Source: an uncultured Bacilli bacterium (GTDB taxonomy: Bacteria; Bacillota_I; Bacilli_A; RF39; UBA660). Taken from it: DNA of 14,187 bases. Below the pieces are notes generated by a model, which worked only from the letters and a program-made list of their open reading frames with translations, was not told where the DNA came from and ran no database searches. The DNA lies in NCBI GenBank assembly GCA_947628495.1, contig CANRAC010000011.1, forward strand, positions 1 to 14,187, read 5' to 3'. Below, piece by piece: positions 1 through 5,554 of this stretch (its first letter is position 1; each line of letters begins with the position of its first letter). The translations under genes were made by a program, and so were the position numbers.

Positions 1-1328
1 TGCGTAGTGAGGTATTACATTTCTTACGTAATAAAATGCACGATTTAAATTTTTTAGAAGTGCAAACGCCTATTTTAACAGTTTCTTCTCCGGAAGGAGC
101 GCGTGACTTTGTTGTTCCATCTCGCAAATTTAAAGGAAAGTTTTATGCCTTACCACAAGCTCCTCAAATTTATAAGGAGTTACTAATGGTTGGTGGTGTT
201 GATAAATATTTTCAAATTGCTCCGTGTTTTCGTGATGAAGATACAAGACGAGATCGTACTTTAGAGTTTTATCAATTAGATTTAGAAATGAGTTATGTTA
301 CGGAAGATGATGTTTTAGAGATAGGTGAAGAAATTTTCTATGATACTTTTACGAAATTTTCCCAAAAAGAAGTTTCTCCTCGTCCTTTTCGCAGAATTTC
401 TTTTCAAGAAGCTATGGAAAAATATGGTACCGATAAACCCGATTTAAGAAATCCTTTAATAATTGAAGATGCTACTGAAACTTTAAAAAATACTTCCTTT
501 AAACCATTTACTAATAGTACTATTAAAGTAATTGTTGTTCCGGAAATTGGGCGTAATTCGAATAGCTGGTTTAATGAAATAGTTGATTTTGCTACTTCCA
601 TTGGTATGCCGGGAATTGGCTATGTTACCTTACAAGAAGATGGTAGTTTAAAAGGACCAATTGATAAATTTTTAACTGCCGAAGAAAGAGAGAATTTGAT
701 TACAAGCTTTAAGATGAAAAAAGATAGCGTAATGTTCTTTATTGCTAATAAAAAGAAAAATCATGCTCAGAAATTTGCGGGATTAATAAGAGATGAATTA
801 GGTCATAAATTAAACTTAATTGATGAAAATAAGTTAGAATTATGTATTATTAATGATTTTCCAATGTTCGAATTTGATGAGAAAACGAAAAAGTATGAAT
901 TCTGTCATAATCCTTTTTCCCTTCCTCATAATGGTATTAAAGATTATGAAAAGGAAAACTTAGAAGAAATTTTAGCTTATCAATATGACTTTGTATGTAA
1001 TGGAAATGAAATAGCTTCGGGAGCTATCCGTAATACCGATTTAGATTCCTTAGTAAAAGGTTTTGAAATAGTGGGATATACAAAGGAAGAGGTAGAAACA
1101 AGATTTAATAGCTTATTTACGGCCTTTAAATACGGAGTTCCTCCTCATGGCGGTATGGCTCCCGGAATTGATCGAATAATAATGCTTATTCAAGATGAAC
1201 CAAATTTAAGAGAAGTTCAAGCATTCCCAGTTAGTGCTTCGGGTGCAGATTTAATGATGGGTTCACCAAGCACGTTGAAAGATGAACAATTAGAAGAATT
1301 AGGTTTAAAAATAGAGAAGGAGGATTAA
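1..1328 (+). CDS. aspS: Aspartyl-tRNA synthetase, 5'-partial
   Basis: Charges tRNA(Asp) (and possibly tRNA(Asn)) with aspartate in the cytoplasm. The reading frame is open from base 3 (RSEVLHFLRNK, class II motif 1 region) before the first internal ATG at 36, so the true start and the N-terminal OB-fold anticodon-binding domain lie outside the window. Class II motif 2 is FRDEDTRRDRTLEF (codons from 228) and motif 3 is GGMAPGIDR (1149-1175). A GAD-type insertion domain precedes an HNPFSLPHNG block. The stretches LEILAYQYDFVCNG-like, SGAIRN and GFEIVGY resemble, from memory, alphaproteobacterial AspRS more than Bacillus AspRS. Stop TAA lies 1 nt before gatC. Because the gatCAB genes follow directly, the enzyme may be non-discriminating, but the residues that decide this lie in the missing N-terminal domain. 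Confidence 0.97.
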   Translation, partial: RSEVLHFLRNKMHDLNFLEVQTPILTVSSPEGARDFVVPSRKFKGKFYALPQAPQIYKELLMVGGVDKYFQIAPCFRDEDTRRDRTLEFYQLDLEMSYVTEDDVLEIGEEIFYDTFTKFSQKEVSPRPFRRISFQEAMEKYGTDKPDLRNPLIIEDATETLKNTSFKPFTNSTIKVIVVPEIGRNSNSWFNEIVDFATSIGMPGIGYVTLQEDGSLKGPIDKFLTAEERENLITSFKMKKDSVMFFIANKKKNHAQKFAGLIRDELGHKLNLIDENKLELCIINDFPMFEFDEKTKKYEFCHNPFSLPHNGIKDYEKENLEEILAYQYDFVCNGNEIASGAIRNTDLDSLVKGFEIVGYTKEEVETRFNSLFTAFKYGVPPHGGMAPGIDRIIMLIQDEPNLREVQAFPVSASGADLMMGSPSTLKDEQLEELGLKIEKED

Positions 1329-1329
1329 A

Positions 1330-1632
1330 ATGAGTAGTAAATTTACCAAGGAAATGGTTGATGATTATGCCGATAAATTATTAATTGGCTTAACCGAAGA
1401 AGAAAATGCTTCTGTTTTAGCCGAGTTTGAAATAATTGATGAAACAATTAATACTATTAATAAAATCAAAGATATTGAAAAAGTTGAACCTATGACGCAT
1501 TGTCTAGATGATTTTGAATATGAACTAAGAGAAGATGAACCTGAAGAAAGTTGTACCTTAGAAGATATTTTAAAAAATTGTGATGTGACAAACGGACGTG
1601 AAATTGAAGTACCAAAGGTGGTGGGAGAATAA
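1330..1632 (+). CDS. gatC: Asp-tRNA(Asn)/Glu-tRNA(Gln) amidotransferase subunit C
   Basis: Small subunit that wraps around GatA and GatB and stabilises the GatCAB complex. At 100 aa it is normal for the family. It has the usual N-terminal helix (VDDYADKLLIGLTEEE), the central VEPMTH turn after the helical hairpin, the LREDEPEES motif and the C-terminal family ending VPKVVGE. ATG 1330 is preceded by a strong Shine-Dalgarno AAGGAGG (1317-1323) inside the end of aspS. Its stop codon overlaps the gatA start by one base (TAATG), indicating translational coupling within the operon. Confidence 0.95.
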   Translation: MSSKFTKEMVDDYADKLLIGLTEEENASVLAEFEIIDETINTINKIKDIEKVEPMTHCLDDFEYELREDEPEESCTLEDILKNCDVTNGREIEVPKVVGE

Positions 1633-3086
1633 TGAAATATATGAATAAATCAATTGAAGAACTTCATGAAATGTTAGTAAAAAAAGAAGTTACTTCTGCC
1701 GAACTAATTAAAGAATCTTTAGAAATGTCCCACAAAATTCAAGATGAATGTAATGCTTTTGTTACTATCTTAGACGATGCTCAACCAGTGGAAGTAACTG
1801 ATAATCTTCTATCAGGTATTCCTTGTGGTCTTAAAGATAATTATTCGACTAAAGATATTTTATCAACTGGTTCATCTAATACTTTAAAAGATTATGTTCC
1901 TTTCTTTGATGCCACTGCTGTTTCTAAATTAAAAGCAGCTGGAGCCGTATTTGTTAATAAAACTGTAATGGATGAGTTTGGAATGGGTGGAACAGGAACT
2001 ACAGGGCATACGGGAACAGTTTTAAATCCTTGGGATAAAACTAGAATGACTGCCGGTTCTTCCGCCGGTTCTGCTGCTGCTGTTGCCGCTGGGGTTTATC
2101 CTTATGCTACAGGTTCTGATACCGGCGACTCTATTCGTAAACCCGCTGCTTATTGTGGTATTGTCGGTTATAAACCTACTTATGGGATGATTTCTAGATA
2201 TGGCTTATTTCCTTTTGCTTCTTCTTTAGATCATTTAGGTGTTATGACTCGTAATGTAAAGGATGCTGCGATCGTAGTTGATGCCATGAAAGGTATTGAT
2301 AAAAATGATATGACTAGTTGGGATTCGAGCCATATTCATTTAAGAGAAAGCTTGGATGGTAAAGTTAAAGGTAAAAAACTTTGCTATGTTAAAGAAATTG
2401 TTGATTTAACTAATTATGAGAATCCGAGTGCCGAATTAAAAGAACATATTGCTAATTTTATGAAAACTGTGGAACTATGCAAAAGTTTAGGGATAGAAGT
2501 CGAAGAGGTATCAGTTGATAAAACTTTACTTAATGCTTCTCCTGCTGTTTATGTTGTTATCTCTTGTGCTGAGGCAACAAGTAATATGTCTAATCTAACG
2601 GGTATTATTTTTGGACCACGCGGCCAGGGAGATAATTATATTGAAATGATGAAAGATCATCGTACTAAAGGCTTTTCACCGTTAATCAAAAGACGTTTTG
2701 TTATCGGTTCTTATGTTTTGCAATCACAAAATCAAGAACGTTACTTCCGCAATGCCCAACGTGTCAGAAGATTGCTTGTGGACGCTTGGAAAGATTTATT
2801 TAAAAAATACGATGGTGTTATTTTACCTGTTGGAAGTGGCCCTGCTAAACATTTAGATGGTTCTAAAGATATTTTGGATAAAGATACTGCGGTTTTAGAA
2901 GAACACTTACAAATTGGTAACTACGGTGGGTTCCCATCTATTACGATTCCTAATGGCTTTATTTCTAACTTGCCAGTTGGCGTAAATATTACGGGCAATT
3001 GTTATGATGACGCTAACGTTTTAAATATTGCGTATGCTTTAGAAGAAGCAATGGATTATAAAAATCAAATTGCTAAGGAGGTGTAA
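1632..3086 (+). CDS. gatA: Asp-tRNA(Asn)/Glu-tRNA(Gln) amidotransferase subunit A
   Basis: Amidase-signature glutaminase subunit that releases ammonia from glutamine for transfer by GatB onto mischarged Asp-tRNA(Asn) or Glu-tRNA(Gln). 484 aa, full length. The Lys-Ser-Ser triad reads as K68 (GIPCGLKDN), S143 (AGSSAGS) and S167 (SDTGDSIR); spacings of 75 and 24 residues match the amidase family. The usual Gly just before the nucleophile is Asp166 (DTGDS), and the glycine-rich loop is AGSSAGS; I recall DTGDS as typical of mycoplasma GatA, so activity is expected. Start chosen at 1632 because GGGAG (1623-1627) fits it better than the ATG at 1641. gatB follows after 2 nt. Confidence 0.97.
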   Translation: MKYMNKSIEELHEMLVKKEVTSAELIKESLEMSHKIQDECNAFVTILDDAQPVEVTDNLLSGIPCGLKDNYSTKDILSTGSSNTLKDYVPFFDATAVSKLKAAGAVFVNKTVMDEFGMGGTGTTGHTGTVLNPWDKTRMTAGSSAGSAAAVAAGVYPYATGSDTGDSIRKPAAYCGIVGYKPTYGMISRYGLFPFASSLDHLGVMTRNVKDAAIVVDAMKGIDKNDMTSWDSSHIHLRESLDGKVKGKKLCYVKEIVDLTNYENPSAELKEHIANFMKTVELCKSLGIEVEEVSVDKTLLNASPAVYVVISCAEATSNMSNLTGIIFGPRGQGDNYIEMMKDHRTKGFSPLIKRRFVIGSYVLQSQNQERYFRNAQRVRRLLVDAWKDLFKKYDGVILPVGSGPAKHLDGSKDILDKDTAVLEEHLQIGNYGGFPSITIPNGFISNLPVGVNITGNCYDDANVLNIAYALEEAMDYKNQIAKEV

Positions 3087-3088
3087 GT

Positions 3089-4555
3089 TTGGGAAAATAT
3101 AAAGCCAAAATTGGTTTAGAAATGCACTGTGAAATTAGTGAAACAAAAACCAAAGTTTTTTCTAGTGCTAAAAATGAATATACAGAACAGGCTAATAGCA
3201 ATATACGTCCTGTCGATATGGCTTTTCCCGGTGTTTTACCTGTAGTTAATAAAGAAGCAGTTCGCATGGCTTTAATGGCTAGTATGGCTCTTAAATGTCA
3301 GCAACCGGCTTATATGTATTTTGAACGCAAAAATTATTACTATCCAGATTTACCGAAGGGATTTCAACTGACACAAGAAACTAAACCAATTCCAGTCGGA
3401 ATTTATGGTGAAGTAACCTTCGAATGCAATGGCGAAGAAAAAAGAGTGCGCATTAATAATTTACACTTAGAAGAAGATGCGGCATCTTTAGATCATTACG
3501 ATGATTATTCTACCATTGATTATAACCGAGCAGGCGTTCCTCTTTTAGAACTTGTAACAGAGCCGGATATCACTTCAGCAGAAGAAGCAGTAGCTTTTTT
3601 AGAACACATGCGCAGTGTTTACCAATATTTAGGGATTTCGGAAGCTGATAGTAAAAAAGGTCAAGTTCGTTGTGATGTTAATGTTTCGATTATGGATGAA
3701 AACTTAGATGAAAATGATCCTCACAATTGGGGCACTAAAATCGAAGTAAAAAACGTTAATTCATTTGGGGGCGTTCGCGATGCAATTAAGTACGAAATTA
3801 AAAGACAAACAAAGCTAAAAGAAAATAATGAATATGATACCATGGAACAACAAACAAGACGTTGGGACGAAGAAAGTGGTACAACAATTTATATGCGTAG
3901 TAAAGTAGATGCTATTGATTATAAATATTTTGTCGAACCTAATATTCCGAAGTTCAAAATTAGCTCGAAATGGTTAGAAGAAATAAAAACTTCAATCCCA
4001 CGCTTGGCCTATGATCGTAAAAAAGAATATATGACTAAATATGGCCTAAGTGATTATGATGCGTCCATCTTAGTAAAACAAAAAGATATTTCTGATTATT
4101 TTGAAGAAACGGTTAGTTTAGGGTGTGATGCTAAACAAGTGGCTAATTGGACTAATGGAATGATTTTAAGTTATTTAAATAGTAAAGAGATATCGATAAA
4201 TGAATTTTTCTTAAATCCCTATATGTTAAAAGAATTAATTGATTTAATTAACGCTAAAACAATTTCTTCAAAACAAGGTAAGGAAGTATTTGCTAAAGTT
4301 TTAGAAAAACAAAAAAGCCCTCAAGAAATTGTGAAATCGGAAGGAATGATGCAAATTACGGATACGAGTGAACTTGATCAAATTATTGATGAAGTCATTA
4401 GGGAAAATCCTGAGCAAGTTGCGTCTTATGATCCTGAACGTCCTAAAATTTTAGATTACTTCATAGGCCAAATTATGAAAAAAACAAGAGGCAAAGCAAA
4501 CCCAGCGACCGCTAGTCAATTAATGAAAGAAAAATTAAACGATTTACAGAAATAA
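3089..4555 (+). CDS. gatB: Asp-tRNA(Asn)/Glu-tRNA(Gln) amidotransferase subunit B
   Basis: tRNA-binding and kinase subunit of GatCAB: it phosphorylates the side chain of the mischarged amino acid and amidates it with ammonia from GatA. 488 aa, full length. Visible family motifs are IGLEMHCE (8-15), PGVLPVVNKEAV (47-58), ERKNYYYPDLPKGFQLTQ (79-96), HLEEDA, YNRAGVPLLELVTEPD and a C-terminal YqeY-like tail with GQIMKKTRGKANP near residue 465. The zinc-type cysteines found in some GatB between the IGLE and PGVLPV blocks are absent, as in staphylococcal and streptococcal forms. The start is TTG 3089, fixed by an excellent Shine-Dalgarno AAGGAGGTG (3075-3083) inside the end of gatA. It is the last protein gene of the operon. 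Confidence 0.97.
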   Translation: MGKYKAKIGLEMHCEISETKTKVFSSAKNEYTEQANSNIRPVDMAFPGVLPVVNKEAVRMALMASMALKCQQPAYMYFERKNYYYPDLPKGFQLTQETKPIPVGIYGEVTFECNGEEKRVRINNLHLEEDAASLDHYDDYSTIDYNRAGVPLLELVTEPDITSAEEAVAFLEHMRSVYQYLGISEADSKKGQVRCDVNVSIMDENLDENDPHNWGTKIEVKNVNSFGGVRDAIKYEIKRQTKLKENNEYDTMEQQTRRWDEESGTTIYMRSKVDAIDYKYFVEPNIPKFKISSKWLEEIKTSIPRLAYDRKKEYMTKYGLSDYDASILVKQKDISDYFEETVSLGCDAKQVANWTNGMILSYLNSKEISINEFFLNPYMLKELIDLINAKTISSKQGKEVFAKVLEKQKSPQEIVKSEGMMQITDTSELDQIIDEVIRENPEQVASYDPERPKILDYFIGQIMKKTRGKANPATASQLMKEKLNDLQK

Positions 4556-4560
4556 TAAAT

Positions 4561-4599
4561 GATTATATCTAGATTTTAAGAGCAAAATCAGATATAATC
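4561..4599 (+). promoter_or_regulatory. Long inverted repeat with embedded -10 box upstream of tRNA-Leu
   Basis: GATTATATCT (4561-4570) pairs with AGATATAATC (4590-4599), and GATTTT (4572-4577) pairs with AAAATC (4584-4589), leaving one bulged A and the 6-nt loop AAGAGC: a 16-bp AT-rich hairpin. The right arm contains a perfect TATAAT (4593-4598), 8 nt before the tRNA, so it may also be the tRNA's own -10; no good -35 is visible. There is no U-run, so it is unlikely to be an intrinsic terminator for gatB. Confidence 0.6.
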
Positions 4600-4606
4600 T
4601 AAATAT

Positions 4607-4693
4607 GCCCGTGTGGTGAAATTGGTAGACGCGTTGGACTCAAAATCCAATGATAGCAATATCGTATCGGTTCAAGTCCGATCACGGGCACCA
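4607..4693 (+). tRNA. tRNA-Leu (anticodon CAA)
   Basis: Acceptor arm GCCCGTG (4607-4613) pairs perfectly with CACGGGC (4683-4689), followed by discriminator A and an encoded CCA. The anticodon stem TTGGA/TCCAA encloses loop CTCAAAA, with anticodon CAA at 4641-4643 reading UUG. The TTCAAGT T-loop and the long class II variable arm (about 4651-4664) are those of a leucine tRNA. Length is 87 nt. It lies 51 nt after gatB and may be read from the operon or from the TATAAT just upstream. Confidence 0.97.
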
Positions 4694-4731
4694 GATGGAT
4701 ATGAAACTCGGAAAATTTCCGGATATTAAGG

Positions 4732-4758
4732 AAAACGACTTGTCAAAAAGTCGTTTTT
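4732..4758 (+). terminator. Intrinsic terminator after tRNA-Leu
   Basis: AAAACGACTT (4732-4741) pairs with AAGTCGTTTT (4748-4757) around loop GTCAAA, ending in five Ts (4754-4758). The loop and the 3' part of the left arm also form the -35 box (TTGTCA, 4740-4745) of the next plus-strand RNA, so terminator and promoter overlap. Confidence 0.8.
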
Positions 4759-4768
4759 ATGATATGTT
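4740..4768 (+). promoter_or_regulatory. Promoter of antisense RNA 1
   Basis: TTGTCA (4740-4745), 17-nt spacer, TATGTT (4763-4768). The same layout recurs in copy 2. The -35 is built into the tRNA terminator hairpin. Confidence 0.65.
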
Positions 4769-4772
4769 GAAT

Positions 4773-4887
4773 ATGTCAAGGAAACTTGCATAAAATAGAA
4801 AAGGAACATTCAATATGCTAGTGTTGAGTGTTGCCAAAAGATTGGTTTCACCTAATTCAAAGCAGTTGAGTTAGGTGATTTTCTTTT
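4773..4887 (+). ncRNA. Candidate antitoxin RNA 1 (convergent to toxin peptide 1)
   Basis: Predicted RNA of about 115 nt with three stem-loops. SL1 is ATG(T)CAAG-GAAA-CTTGCAT (4773-4791), with a GAAA tetraloop and identical in copy 2. An A-rich linker leads to SL2, GGAACATTCAA (4803-4813) with TTGAGTGTTGCC (4824-4835). SL3 is the terminator at 4848-4887. The right arm of SL2 can pair, with G-U wobbles, to the first nucleotides of the toxin mRNA leader (complement of 5013-5025), and TCACCTAATT (4848-4857) can pair with the leader segment at 5004-5013. It ends on the toxin stop codon. The arrangement is that of type I antitoxins acting by base-pairing; function is inferred. Confidence 0.6.
4848..4887 (+). 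terminator. Terminator of antisense RNA 1
   Basis: TCACCTAATTCAA (4848-4860) pairs with TTGAGTTAGGTGA (4866-4878), 13 bp with one wobble, loop AGCAG, followed by TTTTCTTTT (4879-4887). The T-run runs into the minus-strand peptide's stop codon (4886-4888). Confidence 0.85.
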
Positions 4888-4969
4888 ATATTAAAACTAT
4901 AAATAGCAATAATACTAATAGGAAGATAAGAATTACTAGAGAAAGAATTAAAAAATCCTTCTTGTTCAG
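4886..4969 (-). CDS. Candidate type I toxin peptide 1, 27 aa hydrophobic, CTG start
   Basis: Encodes M(CTG)-N-K-K-D-F followed by 21 almost purely hydrophobic residues (Leu, Ile, Val, Phe, one Ser) and TAA: one membrane segment with a short charged N-terminus and no C-terminal tail. A Shine-Dalgarno AAGGGAGG (complement of 4977-4984) sits 7 nt before the CTG. There is no in-frame ATG, GTG or TTG before the upstream stop, so CTG is the only sensible start. The N-terminus M-x-K-[KR]-[DE]-F matches peptide 2. The expected effect, by analogy with small membrane toxins such as Fst, TxpA and BsrG, is inner-membrane damage unless silenced by the convergent RNA. It could instead be a harmless small membrane peptide, or silent because of its start codon. 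Confidence 0.62.
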   Translation of the reverse strand: MNKKDFLILSLVILIFLLVLLLFIVLI

Positions 4970-5031
4970 ACTATCGCCTCCCTTCTTTTAAGAAGTTTGG
5001 CAATCACCCAACTATTAAATGTTCCACCAAA

Positions 5032-5060
5032 ATTATACCAAACAAATGTTCTCGACACAA
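5032..5060 (-). promoter_or_regulatory. Promoter of toxin mRNA 1
   Basis: On the minus strand: TTGTGT, 17-nt spacer, then TATAAT (complement of 5032-5037) preceded by TGG, an extended -10. The predicted transcript starts near 5025 with GGAACATTTAATA and has a leader of about 56 nt. Confidence 0.7.
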
Positions 5061-5138
5061 TAATTTTATGTTAAATTTGACAAATTAGAATATATACTTG
5101 CATTTACACAGAAAATGTGAATAAAAAGAGATAGTGCC

Positions 5139-5167
5139 TTGTAAAAAGTGCGCTTTTATGATAAGAT
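5139..5167 (+). promoter_or_regulatory. Promoter of antisense RNA 2
   Basis: TTGTAA (5139-5144), 17-nt spacer, TAAGAT (5162-5167), aligned position for position with the antisense promoter of copy 1. Confidence 0.6.
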
Positions 5168-5171
5168 GAAT

Positions 5172-5290
5172 ATGTCAAGGAAACTTGCATAAAATAAAAA
5201 GGATACATTTGATTGAGCTAATCAAATGCAATCCCTTGTTTAGGATAGCATCTGAAATCAACGGTTGTTGAGATCAGATGCTTTTGCTAT
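5172..5290 (+). ncRNA. Candidate antitoxin RNA 2 (convergent to toxin peptide 2)
   Basis: Predicted RNA of about 115 nt with the same three-stem design as copy 1. SL1 (5172-5190) has the GAAA tetraloop. SL2 pairs CATTTGATT (5206-5214) with AATCAAATG (5220-5228), flanked by GGAT/ATCC. SL3 is the terminator at 5247-5285. TCAAATG plus ATCC (5222-5234) is complementary to the start of the toxin leader (GGATACATTTGA), and GGATAGCATCTGA (5243-5255) is complementary, with one mismatch, to the leader segment TCAGATGCTTTCC. There are thus two separate contact sites, comparable to the paired repeats of the Fst/par system. Confidence 0.63.
5247..5285 (+). terminator. Terminator of antisense RNA 2
   Basis: AGCATCTGA (5247-5255) pairs with TCAGATGCT (5274-5282), inner loop about 18 nt, followed by TTTT and then GCTATTTT. 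The T-run is weaker than in copy 1. It ends just before the peptide 2 stop codon (5287-5289). Confidence 0.65.
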
Positions 5291-5364
5291 TTTAGAAGTA
5301 AAATGATTACGACTAAGAATAGGAGTAATATTATAATAAATTGAGAAAATTCTCTTTTTGTCAT
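5287..5364 (-). CDS. Candidate type I toxin peptide 2, 25 aa hydrophobic
   Basis: Encodes M-T-K-R-E-F, then a single hydrophobic helix rich in Ile, Leu, Val and Phe (residues 6-24), a terminal Lys, and TAG. ATG (complement of 5362-5364) is preceded by an extended Shine-Dalgarno AAAGGTGGTGAT (complement of 5369-5380), one mismatch from the ideal AAAGGAGGTGAT. The N-terminal motif M-x-K-[KR]-[DE]-F is shared with peptide 1. The leader of about 72 nt contains TCAGATGCT (complement of 5410-5418), which can pair with AGCATCTGA just after the stop codon and would link the 5' and 3' ends of the mRNA. Type I toxin is an inference from architecture; I do not recognise the peptide family. Confidence 0.72.
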   Translation of the reverse strand: MTKREFSQFIIILLLFLVVIILLLK

Positions 5365-5442
5365 AAATATCACCACCTTTCTTTTATCCTTTGATAAATA
5401 GAAAGGGAAAGCATCTGATATATTTCAAATGTATCCAGCAAT

Positions 5443-5471
5443 ATTATACCAAACATTTGTTCTTTACGTAA
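5443..5471 (-). promoter_or_regulatory. Promoter of toxin mRNA 2
   Basis: On the minus strand: TTACGT, 17-nt spacer, TATAAT (complement of 5443-5448) with TGG just upstream. The block AGAACA(AA)TGTTTGGTATAAT is shared with copy 1. AACA..TGTT within the spacer is a small palindrome present in both copies. Confidence 0.7.
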
Positions 5472-5554
5472 TGATTTTTATTATTAAAAAAATATTTGAT
5501 AAAGAAAAAGCCAATTAATAAATGTGTAACGTCTTTTATTTTTTAATAAGTTTT

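Larger units (their letters stand above)
4740..5471. repeat. Two tandem diverged copies of a ~330-bp convergent promoter/peptide module
   Basis: Copy 1 spans about 4740-5060 and copy 2 about 5139-5471, in the same orientation. The plus-strand entry regions are nearly identical over about 50 bp (4757-4805 and 5154-5203), sharing TTGCATAAAATA plus an A-rich GGA block. The minus-strand promoters share AGAACA, TGTTTGGTATAAT and GGA(T)ACATTT. Each unit is bounded by an inverted repeat: GGATACATTTGA at 5201-5212 with its complement at 5425-5436, and GGAACATTCAATA at 4803-4815 with a one-mismatch complement at 5013-5025. The internal stem sequences have diverged. This fills the 860-nt stretch without long genes. 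Confidence 0.85.

Noticed and set aside
4814..4872. Short plus-strand frame beginning ATGCTAGTG within antisense RNA 1 (19 codons), with GGA 9 nt upstream
   Set aside because: The start lies in the hairpin loop. The copy 2 frame needs TTG and gives an unrelated peptide, and copy 3 has no comparable frame. Base pairing, not coding, is what the copies conserve.
5077..5130. TTGACA (5077-5082) with TATACT and a CTTGCAT...AAAAAG stretch, possibly a decayed fourth module
   Set aside because: The spacing to any -10 is wrong (10 nt), and the resemblance to the conserved block is broken by an insertion; too weak to call.
4607..5471. CRISPR array or riboswitch explanation for the repeated blocks
   Set aside because: There are only two or three copies, with hairpins and opposed promoters and no regular spacers. 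The RNAs do not precede and read into a metabolic gene.
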